Below are positions 7,630 through 15,868 of a DNA stretch of 33,083 nucleotides, piece after piece. The stretch is from assembly GCA_905479765.1 (NCBI GenBank), contig CAJQNW010000162.1:1-33083 (forward strand). Direction: 5' to 3'. Below the pieces are notes generated by a model. It had not been told where the DNA came from. It worked only from the letters and a program-made list of their open reading frames with translations, and ran no database searches. A program made the translations under genes and the position numbers. Origin of the DNA: an uncultured Tepidamorphus sp. (GTDB taxonomy: Bacteria; Pseudomonadota; Alphaproteobacteria; Rhizobiales; Tepidamorphaceae). Every line of letters begins with the position of its first letter. Position 1 is the first letter of the stretch.

Positions 7630-9120
7630 CTACCAGCCGCCTTCCGCACGGCGATCGTATTTCTGCTCGCCGCCGAGATCGAAGACCAGGAGCTTGCGCT
7701 CCGTGAACGTCTCCAGGAACCACTGCGAAAGCTCGCGTCCGACGCCACTCAGGCCGGTACCGCCGAAGGGCGCGAGTTGGTCCCAGTAGTTCGATGTCTC
7801 GTTGATGTTGACCGATCCATGCGGAAGCGCTTCGCCGACGCGCCAGGCAGTGGCGAGATCCCGCGTCCACAACGACGCGATCAGTCCGAGACCGGACTGA
7901 TGGGCGATCTTGATTGCCTCCTCGGCCGACTTGATCTTGATGATCGGCGCCACCGGACCGAAAGTTTCCTCTTGAGCGATCAGCATGTCGGTGGTGACGT
8001 CGGTCAGAATGGTGGCGGGGTAGTAGAGTCCCTCCTCCGGGCCGATCTGTTCGATCTTCGCACCCTTGGCGCGGGCGTCGTCGACGTGCGCCTTCACCCG
8101 CTTCAGTGTATCGGGATTGCAGAGCGGACCCATCTGTGTTGCTTCGTCGAAGGGATCGCCGATCTTGAGTTTGTGGGCGCCGGCGCGGAGCTTTTCGAGG
8201 AATTCGTCGTAGACCGCCTCGTGCACCAGCAGGCGTTCGGCGGAGGTGCAAACCTGGCCGGAATAGTAGAAGCAGCCGTTGAGTGCGCCTTCCACAGCGC
8301 GGTCGATATCGGCATCGGCCAGGATGATGAACGGCCCGTCGCCGCCCAGTTCCAGAAGATGAGGCCGAAGCGCGCATTTTCCGGCGATCTCTCGGCCGGT
8401 CTTCGTCGAGCCGGTGAAGAAGACACCGTCGACTCCTGCGTGCTCGACGAGCGCCGCGCCGACGTCGCCTCGTCCCTGGACGACATTGATCACACCATCG
8501 GGTAGACCCGCTTCCTTGAAGAGGTCCGCCAGCATGGCACAGCAGACCGGCGAGTATTCCGACGGCTTCCAGATCACCGCATTGCCGGCCGCCGCGATAT
8601 GGGCCAGCGCGATTGAGGAAATATCGGTCGGAAAATTATAGGGCGTTATCGCCGCAACGACGCCGAGCGGACGATGATTCATCACCAGCCGCTTGTTCGT
8701 CGTTTGCTCCTGGGTTGAGGGAAACGACAACCCGCGATGACGCAGGATCTCCTCGGCGGCCTTGCCCCAGGACGGCGCAGAATACTCGAACACTTCCTCG
8801 CGCGAATCGGTGATCGTCTTGCCAATCTCGGCAGTGATCATCTGCGCGATCGGCTCGGCGCGTTCCAGGAAGAGCTGGTGGATGCGCCGCATCGCCTTGG
8901 CCCGCTCGATATAGGGAAGCGCCCCCCACTCCGGCTGCGCCGCCCTTGCCGCGGCCACCGCCTTGTCGACATCGCTTGCGTCGCATTGGCCGACCTTGTG
9001 CAGGACGGCGCCCGAATGCGGCGACTTCACCTCGAAGTGCCCCGCCGCGCCGTCGACCCAATGGCCGCCGATCAGCGCCGCGCGTGTGACTTCCTGCTTG
9101 ATGCTATCCATCATATTCAT
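7630..9120 (-). CDS. NAD(P)-dependent aldehyde dehydrogenase
   Basis: 496 residues, full-length ALDH superfamily. Catalytic residues are all present: N162 (TPYNFP), K185 (WKPSE), FTGSTKTG (235-242) for nicotinamide cofactor binding, general base E257 (LELGGDGP) and nucleophile C291 (GQVCTSAERL). It oxidises an aldehyde to the acid; the LELGGDGP variant occurs in catabolic semialdehyde and GAPN-like dehydrogenases, so a small polar or amino-aldehyde is likely. The ATG at 9120 is chosen because an agggagg Shine-Dalgarno sits seven bases upstream. It is the last gene of the polyamine-type ABC operon, 38 bases after the PotC-like permease, suggesting it processes the transporter's substrate after deamination. 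Confidence 0.94.
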   Translation of the reverse strand: MNMMDSIKQEVTRAALIGGHWVDGAAGHFEVKSPHSGAVLHKVGQCDASDVDKAVAAARAAQPEWGALPYIERAKAMRRIHQLFLERAEPIAQMITAEIGKTITDSREEVFEYSAPSWGKAAEEILRHRGLSFPSTQEQTTNKRLVMNHRPLGVVAAITPYNFPTDISSIALAHIAAAGNAVIWKPSEYSPVCCAMLADLFKEAGLPDGVINVVQGRGDVGAALVEHAGVDGVFFTGSTKTGREIAGKCALRPHLLELGGDGPFIILADADIDRAVEGALNGCFYYSGQVCTSAERLLVHEAVYDEFLEKLRAGAHKLKIGDPFDEATQMGPLCNPDTLKRVKAHVDDARAKGAKIEQIGPEEGLYYPATILTDVTTDMLIAQEETFGPVAPIIKIKSAEEAIKIAHQSGLGLIASLWTRDLATAWRVGEALPHGSVNINETSNYWDQLAPFGGTGLSGVGRELSQWFLETFTERKLLVFDLGGEQKYDRRAEGGW

Positions 9121-9158
9121 GAAAACCTCCCTTGATGACTTTATGATCGATGGCGTCC

Positions 9159-10037
9159 TCAGCCGCGCTTACCCGACTTGTCCCGGGTAAGGACAACCGA
9201 AAGCGTGATCAGGACGATCGAGAAAACGACGATCAGCGCGCCGACGGCGTTGATCTCCGGTGTCAGGCCGCGCCGTAGCGTCGACCAGATGTACATGGGC
9301 AGCGTGTTGTCGCGTCCGGTCAGGAAGAAGGTGACCGGGATTTCATCGAAGGACAGTGTGAAGGACAACAGCGCAGCGCCGATGATCGCGGTACGGATGT
9401 TTGGCAGTGTGACGAGAAAGAATGTCTGAAGCCCCGACGCGCCGAGGTCGGCTGACGCCTCCTCGTAACTGCGCGGCAGGCGCTGTAGACGCGCGAACAC
9501 CTGGGTCACGACCACAGACACCAACGCGGTTGCGTGGCCCAGGATGACCGTCTCGAGGCTCAGGTTGAAGCCGATCATCCGGAACATGATGAGCATGGAT
9601 ATGCCGGTGATGATCCCCGGCAAAGCGATCGGCAGCAGCACAAGCTTGCGGAACAGTCCCTTGCCCGGAAAGTCGAACCGGTCGAGGGCAAGTGCAGCCG
9701 GTACGCCGATGATGAGCGTCAACGCCGTCGCGGCCGCAGCGACATAGACGCTGTTCCACAGGGCCTCCAGCAGGTCCTCATTGGCGAGCAGGCGCGCGTA
9801 CCACTCCAGTGAAACGCCGGTCATCGGCCACGACAGGGACCGCGACGAGTTGAATGAAAAGGCGATCAGGACCGCGATCGGGATGTAAAGGAAGGCAAGG
9901 ACGAACCCGACCATTCCGTAGAAGAACGCGTTGGACGCCCAAGTCTCGGCCCGCCGCGCGGTGGCACTCCCCCGGCGTCTGGCCGGCGCGCGACCCATCT
10001 GGGTGTCCACGGTGTCGGTGGAGACGCCCATTGTCAT
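9159..10037 (-). CDS. ABC transporter permease, PotC-like (polyamine/opine/iron family 1)
   Basis: 292 residues with six predicted transmembrane helices. The cytoplasmic coupling loop EASADLGASGLQTFFLVTLP (about residues 190-209) is the EAA motif that contacts the ATPase. A charged, arginine-rich N-terminus of about 30 residues precedes helix 1. It overlaps the start region of the PotB-like gene (4 bases), so both permeases are co-translated. Membership of the spermidine/putrescine permease subfamily is clear; the actual ligand is not. Confidence 0.93.
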   Translation of the reverse strand: MTMGVSTDTVDTQMGRAPARRRGSATARRAETWASNAFFYGMVGFVLAFLYIPIAVLIAFSFNSSRSLSWPMTGVSLEWYARLLANEDLLEALWNSVYVAAAATALTLIIGVPAALALDRFDFPGKGLFRKLVLLPIALPGIITGISMLIMFRMIGFNLSLETVILGHATALVSVVVTQVFARLQRLPRSYEEASADLGASGLQTFFLVTLPNIRTAIIGAALLSFTLSFDEIPVTFFLTGRDNTLPMYIWSTLRRGLTPEINAVGALIVVFSIVLITLSVVLTRDKSGKRG

Positions 10038-10903
10038 GCGTATTTCCCCCTTCCGACACCCTGGAGCCTGTCGGACAGCGTGATGATGGTCAGGACGATG
10101 ACCAGCATCACCAACGCCAGCGCCGAGCCAAGCGGCCAGTTGAGCGCAGCACCGAACTGGGTGGCGATGACATTGGCGATCATCATTCCGTCAGGCCCGC
10201 CGACCAGGAACGGTGCAATGAAGTCGCCGAACGACAGACAGAAGGTCATCGTGAAGCCGGCGATGACGCCCGGCATCGACAAGGGCAGCGTCACCCGGAC
10301 GAATGTCTGGATCGCCGACATGCCCAGGTCACGCGACGCTTCCGTCAGGCTGCCCGGGATCTTCTCCAGCGCCGCGTAGATCGGCATCACCATGAACGGG
10401 ATGAACACATAGGTCAGCGTCACTACCATGGCCGTCTGGTTGTAGAGGAAGACCGACGACGGCTCGGACAGGATGCCTGTCGAGACCAGAAACGAGTTCA
10501 GAATGCCCTGGGTCCCGAGGATCGTTTTCCACGTATAGGCGCGCAGCAGATAGGAGACCCACAACGGCAGGACGACCGCCATGTAGAGGACGAGCTTGAC
10601 GCCCGGCCGCTTGACCTTGTGAACCAGGAAATAGGCGTACGGATAGGCCAGCAGCAGCGAAAGCAGTGACACGAGGCCGGCGATCTTGATGGTCCGGAGC
10701 AGGACGCGGACGTACTGCGGATCGACCATCAGCTCCAGGTAATTGCCGAACTGGAAAGCCGGCACGAAGGTCGGGAACTTCTTCTCCCAGAAGCTGTAGA
10801 TGAAAAGAATGGCGTAGGGGATGAACAGGAACAGGAACGTCCAGACCAGCGGCAGCGACAGGACGCCGCCGCTTGAAAGCCGGTTGCGGGTTGCAAGCCT
10901 CAT
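10034..10903 (-). CDS. ABC transporter permease, PotB-like
   Basis: 289 residues, six transmembrane helices, with the EAA coupling loop EASRDLGMSAIQTFVRVTLP near residues 187-206. The first helix (LVWTFLFLFIPYAILFIYSF) and the region around SYLLRAYTWKTILG are typical of PotB/PotH relatives. It overlaps both neighbours by four bases. It pairs with the PotC-like permease and the ATPase at 10900-11997 to import a small cationic or zwitterionic solute. Confidence 0.93.
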   Translation of the reverse strand: MRLATRNRLSSGGVLSLPLVWTFLFLFIPYAILFIYSFWEKKFPTFVPAFQFGNYLELMVDPQYVRVLLRTIKIAGLVSLLSLLLAYPYAYFLVHKVKRPGVKLVLYMAVVLPLWVSYLLRAYTWKTILGTQGILNSFLVSTGILSEPSSVFLYNQTAMVVTLTYVFIPFMVMPIYAALEKIPGSLTEASRDLGMSAIQTFVRVTLPLSMPGVIAGFTMTFCLSFGDFIAPFLVGGPDGMMIANVIATQFGAALNWPLGSALALVMLVIVLTIITLSDRLQGVGRGKYA

Positions 10904-11997
10904 GACGCGCCGTCCCGCGCAAACGGCATGATTTTGTGCGGATCGATATCCACGAATACCTCGTCGCCCGTGCCGGCGTGCCTGGCCGGGTCAAAGGTGT
11001 CATCGAGGAGGGTGTCGACAAGGATGCGCCCCTCCCCGACCACGACCACGGAGCGAATCATGGCGCCGTGGTAGAGGACGTTTTCCAGACGGCCTTTTAG
11101 GAGGTTGCCCTGTGGAACCGATCCATTCGCCCGTACCAGGCGCGCCTTTTCCGGCCGGAAGCCGAAGAGCCGCTCGGCGGCAGGAACGCCATCGACGGCA
11201 GGATGATCGATCTCCAGTTCCTGACCGAAACAGGAAACGAATATCTTTCCGTTCGATGCCTTCACCGGCGAAGCGAAGAGATTGGTGGCGCCAATGAAGT
11301 CGGCGACATAGCTGTTGGCCGGCGCATCATACAGCGAGACCGGATCGCCGGTCTGCGAGACGCGTCCGTCGCGCATCACGACAACCCGGTCGGACATGAC
11401 GAGCGCTTCGGACTGGTCGTGCGTGACCATGATGAAGGTAAGCCCGACCTTGTTGTGCAGGTTCCTAAGTTCCACCTGCATCTGTTCGCGCAGGTTGGCA
11501 TCAAGCGCCGACAATGGCTCGTCGAGAAGCAGCACCTTCGGATGCCGGACGATGGCACGGGCCAACGCGACTCGCTGGCGCTGGCCGCCTGAGAGTTCGG
11601 CTGGCGAGGTGTCGGCCTTGTCCGTCAAACCGACCAGCGAAAGCGTCTCGGCGACGCGCGGCTTGATCTCGGCGCGAGGGGTGCCGGAAACGCGCAGGCC
11701 ATAGCCAACGTTCTGTCCGACCGTCATGTGCGGAAACAGCGCATAGTCCTGGAAGACCATGTTCACCGCGCGCTGGTTCGGTGGCAGGTCGGTGACATCT
11801 TCGCCATCGAGCCAGATGGTGCCGCTGGTCGGCGCCTCGAATCCGCCAATCATGCGCAGCAGCGTGGACTTGCCGCAGCCGGACGGGCCGAGCAGCGTGA
11901 CATACTCGCCGCGCTCGATGGACAGCGATACATCGGCGACACCGATGACGTCGCCAAACTCCTTGCGCAGGTTTTCTATGCGAATGACTTCGGACAC
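10900..11997 (-). CDS. ABC transporter ATP-binding protein, PotA-like
   Basis: 365 residues from a GTG start at 11997; upstream in-frame codons would run back into the binding-protein gene and are rejected because the conserved N-terminal strand (SEVIRIENLRKEFG) begins here. Walker A GPSGCGKST (37-45), Q-loop FQDYALFPH (82-90), signature LSGGQRQR (135-142), Walker B VLLLDEP (155-161) and switch H193 are all intact. The C-terminal third is a TOBE-type regulatory domain, as in PotA/FbpC. It energises the two downstream permeases, with whose genes it overlaps. A strong hairpin lies between it and the binding-protein gene. Confidence 0.95.
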   Translation of the reverse strand: MSEVIRIENLRKEFGDVIGVADVSLSIERGEYVTLLGPSGCGKSTLLRMIGGFEAPTSGTIWLDGEDVTDLPPNQRAVNMVFQDYALFPHMTVGQNVGYGLRVSGTPRAEIKPRVAETLSLVGLTDKADTSPAELSGGQRQRVALARAIVRHPKVLLLDEPLSALDANLREQMQVELRNLHNKVGLTFIMVTHDQSEALVMSDRVVVMRDGRVSQTGDPVSLYDAPANSYVADFIGATNLFASPVKASNGKIFVSCFGQELEIDHPAVDGVPAAERLFGFRPEKARLVRANGSVPQGNLLKGRLENVLYHGAMIRSVVVVGEGRILVDTLLDDTFDPARHAGTGDEVFVDIDPHKIMPFARDGAS

Positions 11998-12037
11998 GGT
12001 CCCGTCCTGACTGCCTGAATTTTTCCTGAGATTCGGT

Positions 12038-12063
12038 GGGCCGGGCGCCGCGGCGCCCGGCCC
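12038..12063 (-). terminator. Perfect 26-base GC palindrome between binding-protein and ATPase genes
   Basis: The arms gggccgggcgccg (12038-12050) and cggcgcccggccc (12051-12063) are exactly complementary with no loop bases, lying in the 74-base gap between the periplasmic binding-protein gene and its ATPase gene. No T-run follows on the minus strand, so it is more likely an mRNA 3'-end stabiliser or partial terminator than a full stop. Confidence 0.6.
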
Positions 12064-12071
12064 GGAGCCGA

Positions 12072-13130
12072 TTATTCGGCCTTCACCGCGTTCCATGCGT
12101 TGGTGTAGTCGCCGAGACGCTCGCCGAGGTTCTCCCAAAGCAGCAGGCTGTCGAGATAGTCGGGATCGTCCTGATGCAAGGCCACGAACTGCTCGGGTGT
12201 CATGCAGTTCTTGGCCGCGACCGGATTGGCGACCGAGTAGCCGTTGACGTTGGCGACGGCGCACTGGCCGGATTCGCTCACGGCCATGTTGAGGAACTTG
12301 TAGGCGCAGTCCTCGTTCGGCGTTCCCTTGACGATCATGAAGGAGTCCATCCAGCCTTCGGCGTTCTCTTCCGGGATGAACTCGACCACCTCGATGCCCT
12401 TGTCGGCAAGCAGCGAGGACTGGTAGCCGGCCCAGGTGTTGGAGATCCAGACCTCGCCGGCCGCGTAAAGATCGACCAGTTCGCCGGCGGTCGACCAGTA
12501 CTTGCGGATCAGCGGCCGCTGTTCGGCCAGCTTCTTCTTGGCCGCGTCGAGCTGCTCGTCGGTGAGGTTATAGATGTCGGTATCGCCGTTCAGACGCGCC
12601 GCCACATAGAGCGCGCTCTTGTCGTCCCAGAGCGAAACCTTGCCCTCGAGATCGGGGTTCCACAGTTCGGCGATCGAGGTCGGCGGCGTTTCGAACTTGT
12701 CCTTCAGGTACATGAAGGCGATCGCGCCCCAGGCGTAAGGCACCCCGTAGACTTCGCCGTCCTTGTTGATGCCGCCGGAGTTGCGGAACTTTTCGTAGAT
12801 GTTGTCCCACTCCGCGATCTTGCTGGTATCGATCGGCTCGACGAAGCCGGCCTCGATCAGCGGCGCCGTCGAATCGATCGACGGCGAGATCAGGTCGAAG
12901 ACACCACCGCCGGCGGCAAGCTTCGGCGCGAAGTCGTCGTTGGAGCCGACGTAAGTGGCGTTGACCTTGCAGCCGGTCTCCTTCTCGAAAGGCTCGATGG
13001 CGCTGGCATCGGCATAGCCCTCCCACGTCAGGATGTTGAGTTCCCCCTCGGCGAATGCCGGCGCCGTGCCGGTCATCAGCAGCGACACCACGGATAGCGA
13101 CGTCACCAGTCTTGAGTTGCGGTTTGCCAT
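12072..13130 (-). CDS. ABC transporter periplasmic binding protein, PotD-like
   Basis: 352 residues. A signal peptide with cleavage after AFA near residue 27 is followed by the mature start EGELNILTWEGYAD; the LTWEGY-type strand is the hallmark of PotD/PotF-type solute-binding proteins. Acidic and aromatic residues (for example DDFAPKL, YGVPYAWG, WISNTWAGYQ) match the polyamine/amine-binding cleft pattern, but ligand identity cannot be read from this. Four cysteines are present in the mature protein (in TGCKV, NEDCAYK, SGQCAV and AKNCMT). A gggagac Shine-Dalgarno precedes the ATG at 13130. It begins 30 bases after the sigma-54 activator stop, so it is probably transcribed with the regulator genes, possibly with its own promoter. 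Confidence 0.93.
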   Translation of the reverse strand: MANRNSRLVTSLSVVSLLMTGTAPAFAEGELNILTWEGYADASAIEPFEKETGCKVNATYVGSNDDFAPKLAAGGGVFDLISPSIDSTAPLIEAGFVEPIDTSKIAEWDNIYEKFRNSGGINKDGEVYGVPYAWGAIAFMYLKDKFETPPTSIAELWNPDLEGKVSLWDDKSALYVAARLNGDTDIYNLTDEQLDAAKKKLAEQRPLIRKYWSTAGELVDLYAAGEVWISNTWAGYQSSLLADKGIEVVEFIPEENAEGWMDSFMIVKGTPNEDCAYKFLNMAVSESGQCAVANVNGYSVANPVAAKNCMTPEQFVALHQDDPDYLDSLLLWENLGERLGDYTNAWNAVKAE

Positions 13131-13160
13131 GTTAGTCTCCCTCTGTTGTTGGCAGTCCTG

Positions 13161-14645
13161 TTAGTTCATTGAAATATCGTTTGTTTTTCTGACGACCGTG
13201 CCAATATCCACCCCAAGCGCACGGGCCGCCTTGCGTTTCGAGCCGTGTCGCAAAATCGCCCTGTCGATAAGCGCCCTCTCGTAGCGTCGGACCTCTTCCT
13301 TGAGATCGAACGCCCCGTCGGGACCGATGGCGACCATGTCTTCCACGGCCGCCGGCAGTGCATCTCCGTCGCCCCGGGACGAATCTCCCGCAGAAAATTG
13401 CTCCTCCGAAAGCGGCCTCAGCAGGTCGGACAGAAGCTCGTCCATGTCCGCGCCTTCGTCGAAGAAGATCGAAAGCTGCTGCACGACGTTCAGGAGCTCG
13501 CGTACGTTGCCGGGCCAGGCGTAGGCTGTCAGCCGCGCGCGGACCCAGCCCGGAACGACGAACCGGTTGCCGCGCCGCTGGTTGATCGTGTCGACAAACC
13601 GGTCGATCAGGTGTCCGGTCAGCTCCGGCATCGTCCGCAGTGCCGGGATCGGCAGGTGGACGACGGCGAGCCGGTAGTAGAGATCGGCGCGAAACTGGCC
13701 GTCCCGGACCATCTGCCGGAGGTCCCGGTTGGTGGCGGTCAGGATTCGTACGTTGGCGATACGCTGCTTGCCACCGCCGACCCTGCGAATCATGCCCTCT
13801 TCCAGGAAGCTCAGGAGCTTCGCCTGAACGCTAAGCGGGATTTCGCCGACCTCGTCGAGAAACAGGGTCCCGCCTTCGGCCTGTTCAATGAAACCGGCGC
13901 GGCCCGATTGCAGCGCGCCGGTGAAGGCGCCCTTCTCGTAGCCGAACATCTCGGATTCAAAGAGTGTCTCCGGGATGGAGGCGCAATTGACGACCTGGAA
14001 GGCGTCGCCGGTGTCGGCAAGAAAGGTGTGGAAGTAGCGCGCGATTTCCGTCTTCCCGACACCCGACTCGCCGGTAATCAGCACACGCGCGCCCTGCAGA
14101 ATTGCTCGTTCGCCGCGCGACAGAACCTTTTCGAGTTGCGGAGCGATGCGCCGTTGGGTGCCGAAATCAGGCCGTGCCTTGTTATCGGCGAGCGTCCGGA
14201 ACGCAGGCTGCGCGGCGCGGCCGAACGCCTTCCGCCGCCGATAGTCGAGCACCTCCAGATCACGCAGGATGACCGCCACGGGGTGGCGGGCCCCAGGCTC
14301 GCGCGCCACCGGTTTCCGGCTCGCGCGCCGCACCGTGACGAGCAGCGTCTTGCCCTTCGCGGTGCGCACCGTCAGTTCGGCATCGGCGCCGCGTTCGACG
14401 GCCGCAGCGAGCTGCGACCAGCCCGGCAACTCCGTACACAGCGTTGCGAACGCCTCGCCATCGACCGAGCCGAACTCGCGGCCCATGAGAGCGCACGCCT
14501 CGACGTTGGCGCTCGTGACTGTCAGATCTGTCCCAACGAAGATCAGCCCCTCGTCGAAGAAGTTCAGCCGTTCGGCAGCATCCGGTATCGTCTCGGCATC
14601 GAAGAGCGGGTGGTCAGGCCAGAGCGCGCGATCGGGGGCGGACAT
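13161..14645 (-). CDS. Sigma-54-dependent transcriptional activator (PAS - AAA+ - Fis HTH)
   Basis: 494 residues. An N-terminal PAS-like sensor (about 25-135) and linker precede the AAA+ sigma-54 interaction domain (about 165-395): Walker A GESGVGKT (192-199), the sigma-54-contacting GAFTGA loop (239-244), Walker B GTLFLDE (259-265), and AWPGNVREL (376-384). A Fis-type helix-turn-helix closes the protein (about 455-488, KRKAARALGVDIGTVVRK). No phosphoacceptor receiver domain is seen, so it probably responds to a ligand or to the PAS partner. Its ATG overlaps the stop of the PAS-only gene (TGATG), giving tight coupling. It likely activates sigma-54 promoters for this operon and perhaps neighbouring ones. 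Confidence 0.94.
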   Translation of the reverse strand: MSAPDRALWPDHPLFDAETIPDAAERLNFFDEGLIFVGTDLTVTSANVEACALMGREFGSVDGEAFATLCTELPGWSQLAAAVERGADAELTVRTAKGKTLLVTVRRASRKPVAREPGARHPVAVILRDLEVLDYRRRKAFGRAAQPAFRTLADNKARPDFGTQRRIAPQLEKVLSRGERAILQGARVLITGESGVGKTEIARYFHTFLADTGDAFQVVNCASIPETLFESEMFGYEKGAFTGALQSGRAGFIEQAEGGTLFLDEVGEIPLSVQAKLLSFLEEGMIRRVGGGKQRIANVRILTATNRDLRQMVRDGQFRADLYYRLAVVHLPIPALRTMPELTGHLIDRFVDTINQRRGNRFVVPGWVRARLTAYAWPGNVRELLNVVQQLSIFFDEGADMDELLSDLLRPLSEEQFSAGDSSRGDGDALPAAVEDMVAIGPDGAFDLKEEVRRYERALIDRAILRHGSKRKAARALGVDIGTVVRKTNDISMN

Positions 14646-15583
14646 CAGCCAAGCCCTCCCGCGACAGCTGCACCCGTCACCGGTTCGCCGACACCATCAT
14701 CGACCAGCCGGATGATCGAGACATATTGAACCGGCAGGTCCGCGCTCCCCTCCATGCCGATACGCCAATGGGACTTGCGGCCGTCCGGCAGCGGGAGCAC
14801 GATATCGGCACAGCCCGGCAGGTCGCCAAGGCGCCTGGTCGCCTGCCGCAAGTGCGCGGTCGCTTCGCCCGTCGCGTCCGCCGGTTCGGCAAACAGCGCC
14901 GGCAGCGTCGTCCCGGGCAGGGTCTCCGTTTCAGCACCGAGAAGAAGGCCTGCGGCCGGGTTGGCGGCGAGCACGGCAAGATTGTCGTCAAAGGCGATCA
15001 GCGCATCCGGCAGCGCCGACAACATGCCACGGATGCGCACGAGCCGATCCTTGAGATCGATCTCGCGGCGGCGATGCTTGCTGACGTCGCGCACGACGCC
15101 GAATATCCGGATGAGGCGGCCACCTTCGATGTGGGCGCGCACATCGTTTTCGACGTAAAGCTCGCTGCCATCGTAACGGCTGTCGAGCGCTGGCGCCGCG
15201 TCGACCGCGAAGCCGCTGCTCAACAGGTTTTCGATAAAGGCTTCGTTTTGCTTGTTGCGCGGAAAGATTTCGCTGACCGGGCGATCGTTGATGTCCAGAT
15301 GGACCGGCAGCCGATAGAGGCGCGCCATCGCATCGTTGCAGAATCGCCAGTAGGGATCGTTTTCGAAGATCTGCCGGATCACCTCGCGATCCGGCGCGGT
15401 CAGGTCGACAGGCTCTCCGAACTCCATGCACCAGCACGCATCCGTCGATGCGGCGACCATGCCTTTCAGGATCGCGTTTTCCGCTTCCGCGTCATGGTCT
15501 TCGCGAAATCCGGCGACACCTGGAAATGGCGGCTCCTGGAACTTTTGTTCGGAGTTTTCTGTTGTCCGGTCGCTTTTGCCCAT
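14645..15583 (-). CDS. PAS-domain sensory protein without an output domain
   Basis: 312 residues from the ATG at 15583. The first PAS domain spans about residues 45-170 (ending FGVVRDVSKHRRRE, the classic PAS C-terminal strand leading into a coupling helix); a second PAS-like domain runs from about 185 to 300. No kinase, GGDEF, HTH or transmembrane segment is visible. It ends by overlapping the sigma-54 activator start, so the pair may work as a split sensor/activator. Two in-frame ATGs lie further upstream (15610 and 15667); 15667 falls inside a predicted sigma-54 promoter and is unlikely. 15583 has a purine-rich gggacggg upstream. PAS identity is firm; signal unknown. Confidence 0.82.
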   Translation of the reverse strand: MGKSDRTTENSEQKFQEPPFPGVAGFREDHDAEAENAILKGMVAASTDACWCMEFGEPVDLTAPDREVIRQIFENDPYWRFCNDAMARLYRLPVHLDINDRPVSEIFPRNKQNEAFIENLLSSGFAVDAAPALDSRYDGSELYVENDVRAHIEGGRLIRIFGVVRDVSKHRRREIDLKDRLVRIRGMLSALPDALIAFDDNLAVLAANPAAGLLLGAETETLPGTTLPALFAEPADATGEATAHLRQATRRLGDLPGCADIVLPLPDGRKSHWRIGMEGSADLPVQYVSIIRLVDDGVGEPVTGAAVAGGLG

Positions 15584-15654
15584 TATCCCGTCCCGATGAA
15601 GCCGAAGCATGTATGATGCAATCTTACATACACCGGCTCGCTCGGCTTGGATAT

Positions 15655-15672
15655 TTGCAGGTAACATGCCAA
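15655..15672 (-). promoter_or_regulatory. Sigma-54 (-24/-12) promoter candidate for the PAS/activator operon
   Basis: On the minus strand the sequence reads TTGGCATG-TTAC-CTGCA(A), matching the YTGGCACG-N4-TTGCW consensus except for two positions, with the required GG-N10-GC spacing (GG at 15670-15669, GC at 15658-15657). Transcription would begin near 15645, about 60 bases before the PAS gene ATG at 15583. Its presence just ahead of a sigma-54 activator operon, with a palindrome upstream, supports function. Confidence 0.6.
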
Positions 15673-15701
15673 CCGACTCCTTAGAGAAGTAGGAATATGG
15701 C

Positions 15702-15712
15702 TCAAACTATTG
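15702..15712 (+). promoter_or_regulatory. IHF-like binding site candidate
   Basis: TCAAACTATTG matches the TCAA-N4-TTR core of the IHF consensus, embedded in a strongly A/T-rich tract (about 15690-15735). The first two consensus positions (WA) are not matched. It lies between the palindrome at 15739-15758 and the sigma-54 promoter candidate, where IHF usually bends DNA for activator contact. Confidence 0.4.
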
Positions 15713-15738
15713 TAATAATTTAATATATTATGTGCGAC

Positions 15739-15758
15739 ATGCCCAGATAATTGGGCAT
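15739..15758. promoter_or_regulatory. Palindromic enhancer (UAS) candidate for the sigma-54 activator
   Basis: Perfect 7-base arms ATGCCCA (15739-15745) and TGGGCAT (15752-15758) flank six bases. The centre is about 100 bases upstream of the predicted start site near 15645, the usual distance for a Fis-type activator's upstream activating sequence. Confidence 0.5.
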
Positions 15759-15775
15759 CTAAAAGCTCCAGGCGG

Positions 15776-15818
15776 TTTGAAAATGATGAATTTTTACATC
15801 AAGCGATGCATTTTCAAA
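15776..15818. repeat. 10-base inverted repeat downstream of the dipeptide ABC operon
   Basis: Perfect arms TTTGAAAATG (15776-15785) and CATTTTCAAA (15809-15818) with a 23-base spacer. It is A/T-rich, so a weak terminator for the operon ending at 15869 or a second regulator-binding site are both possible. Confidence 0.4.
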
Positions 15819-15868
15819 TCAACACCGACGGCGACCTGCCTGCCACCCGGAGGCGCACCTAAGGACCG

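Noticed and set aside
10900-12264. Longer ATPase (454 residues) beginning inside the binding-protein gene
   Set aside because: The first 89 residues are out-of-frame translation of the binding-protein gene and of the palindrome; the conserved domain starts at the GTG at 11997.
13197-13204. Perfect minus-strand -24-like element TTGGCACG ahead of the PotD-like gene
   Set aside because: The -12 part is AG instead of GC at the required spacing, and the bases encode the conserved DIGTVVRK end of the activator's helix-turn-helix.
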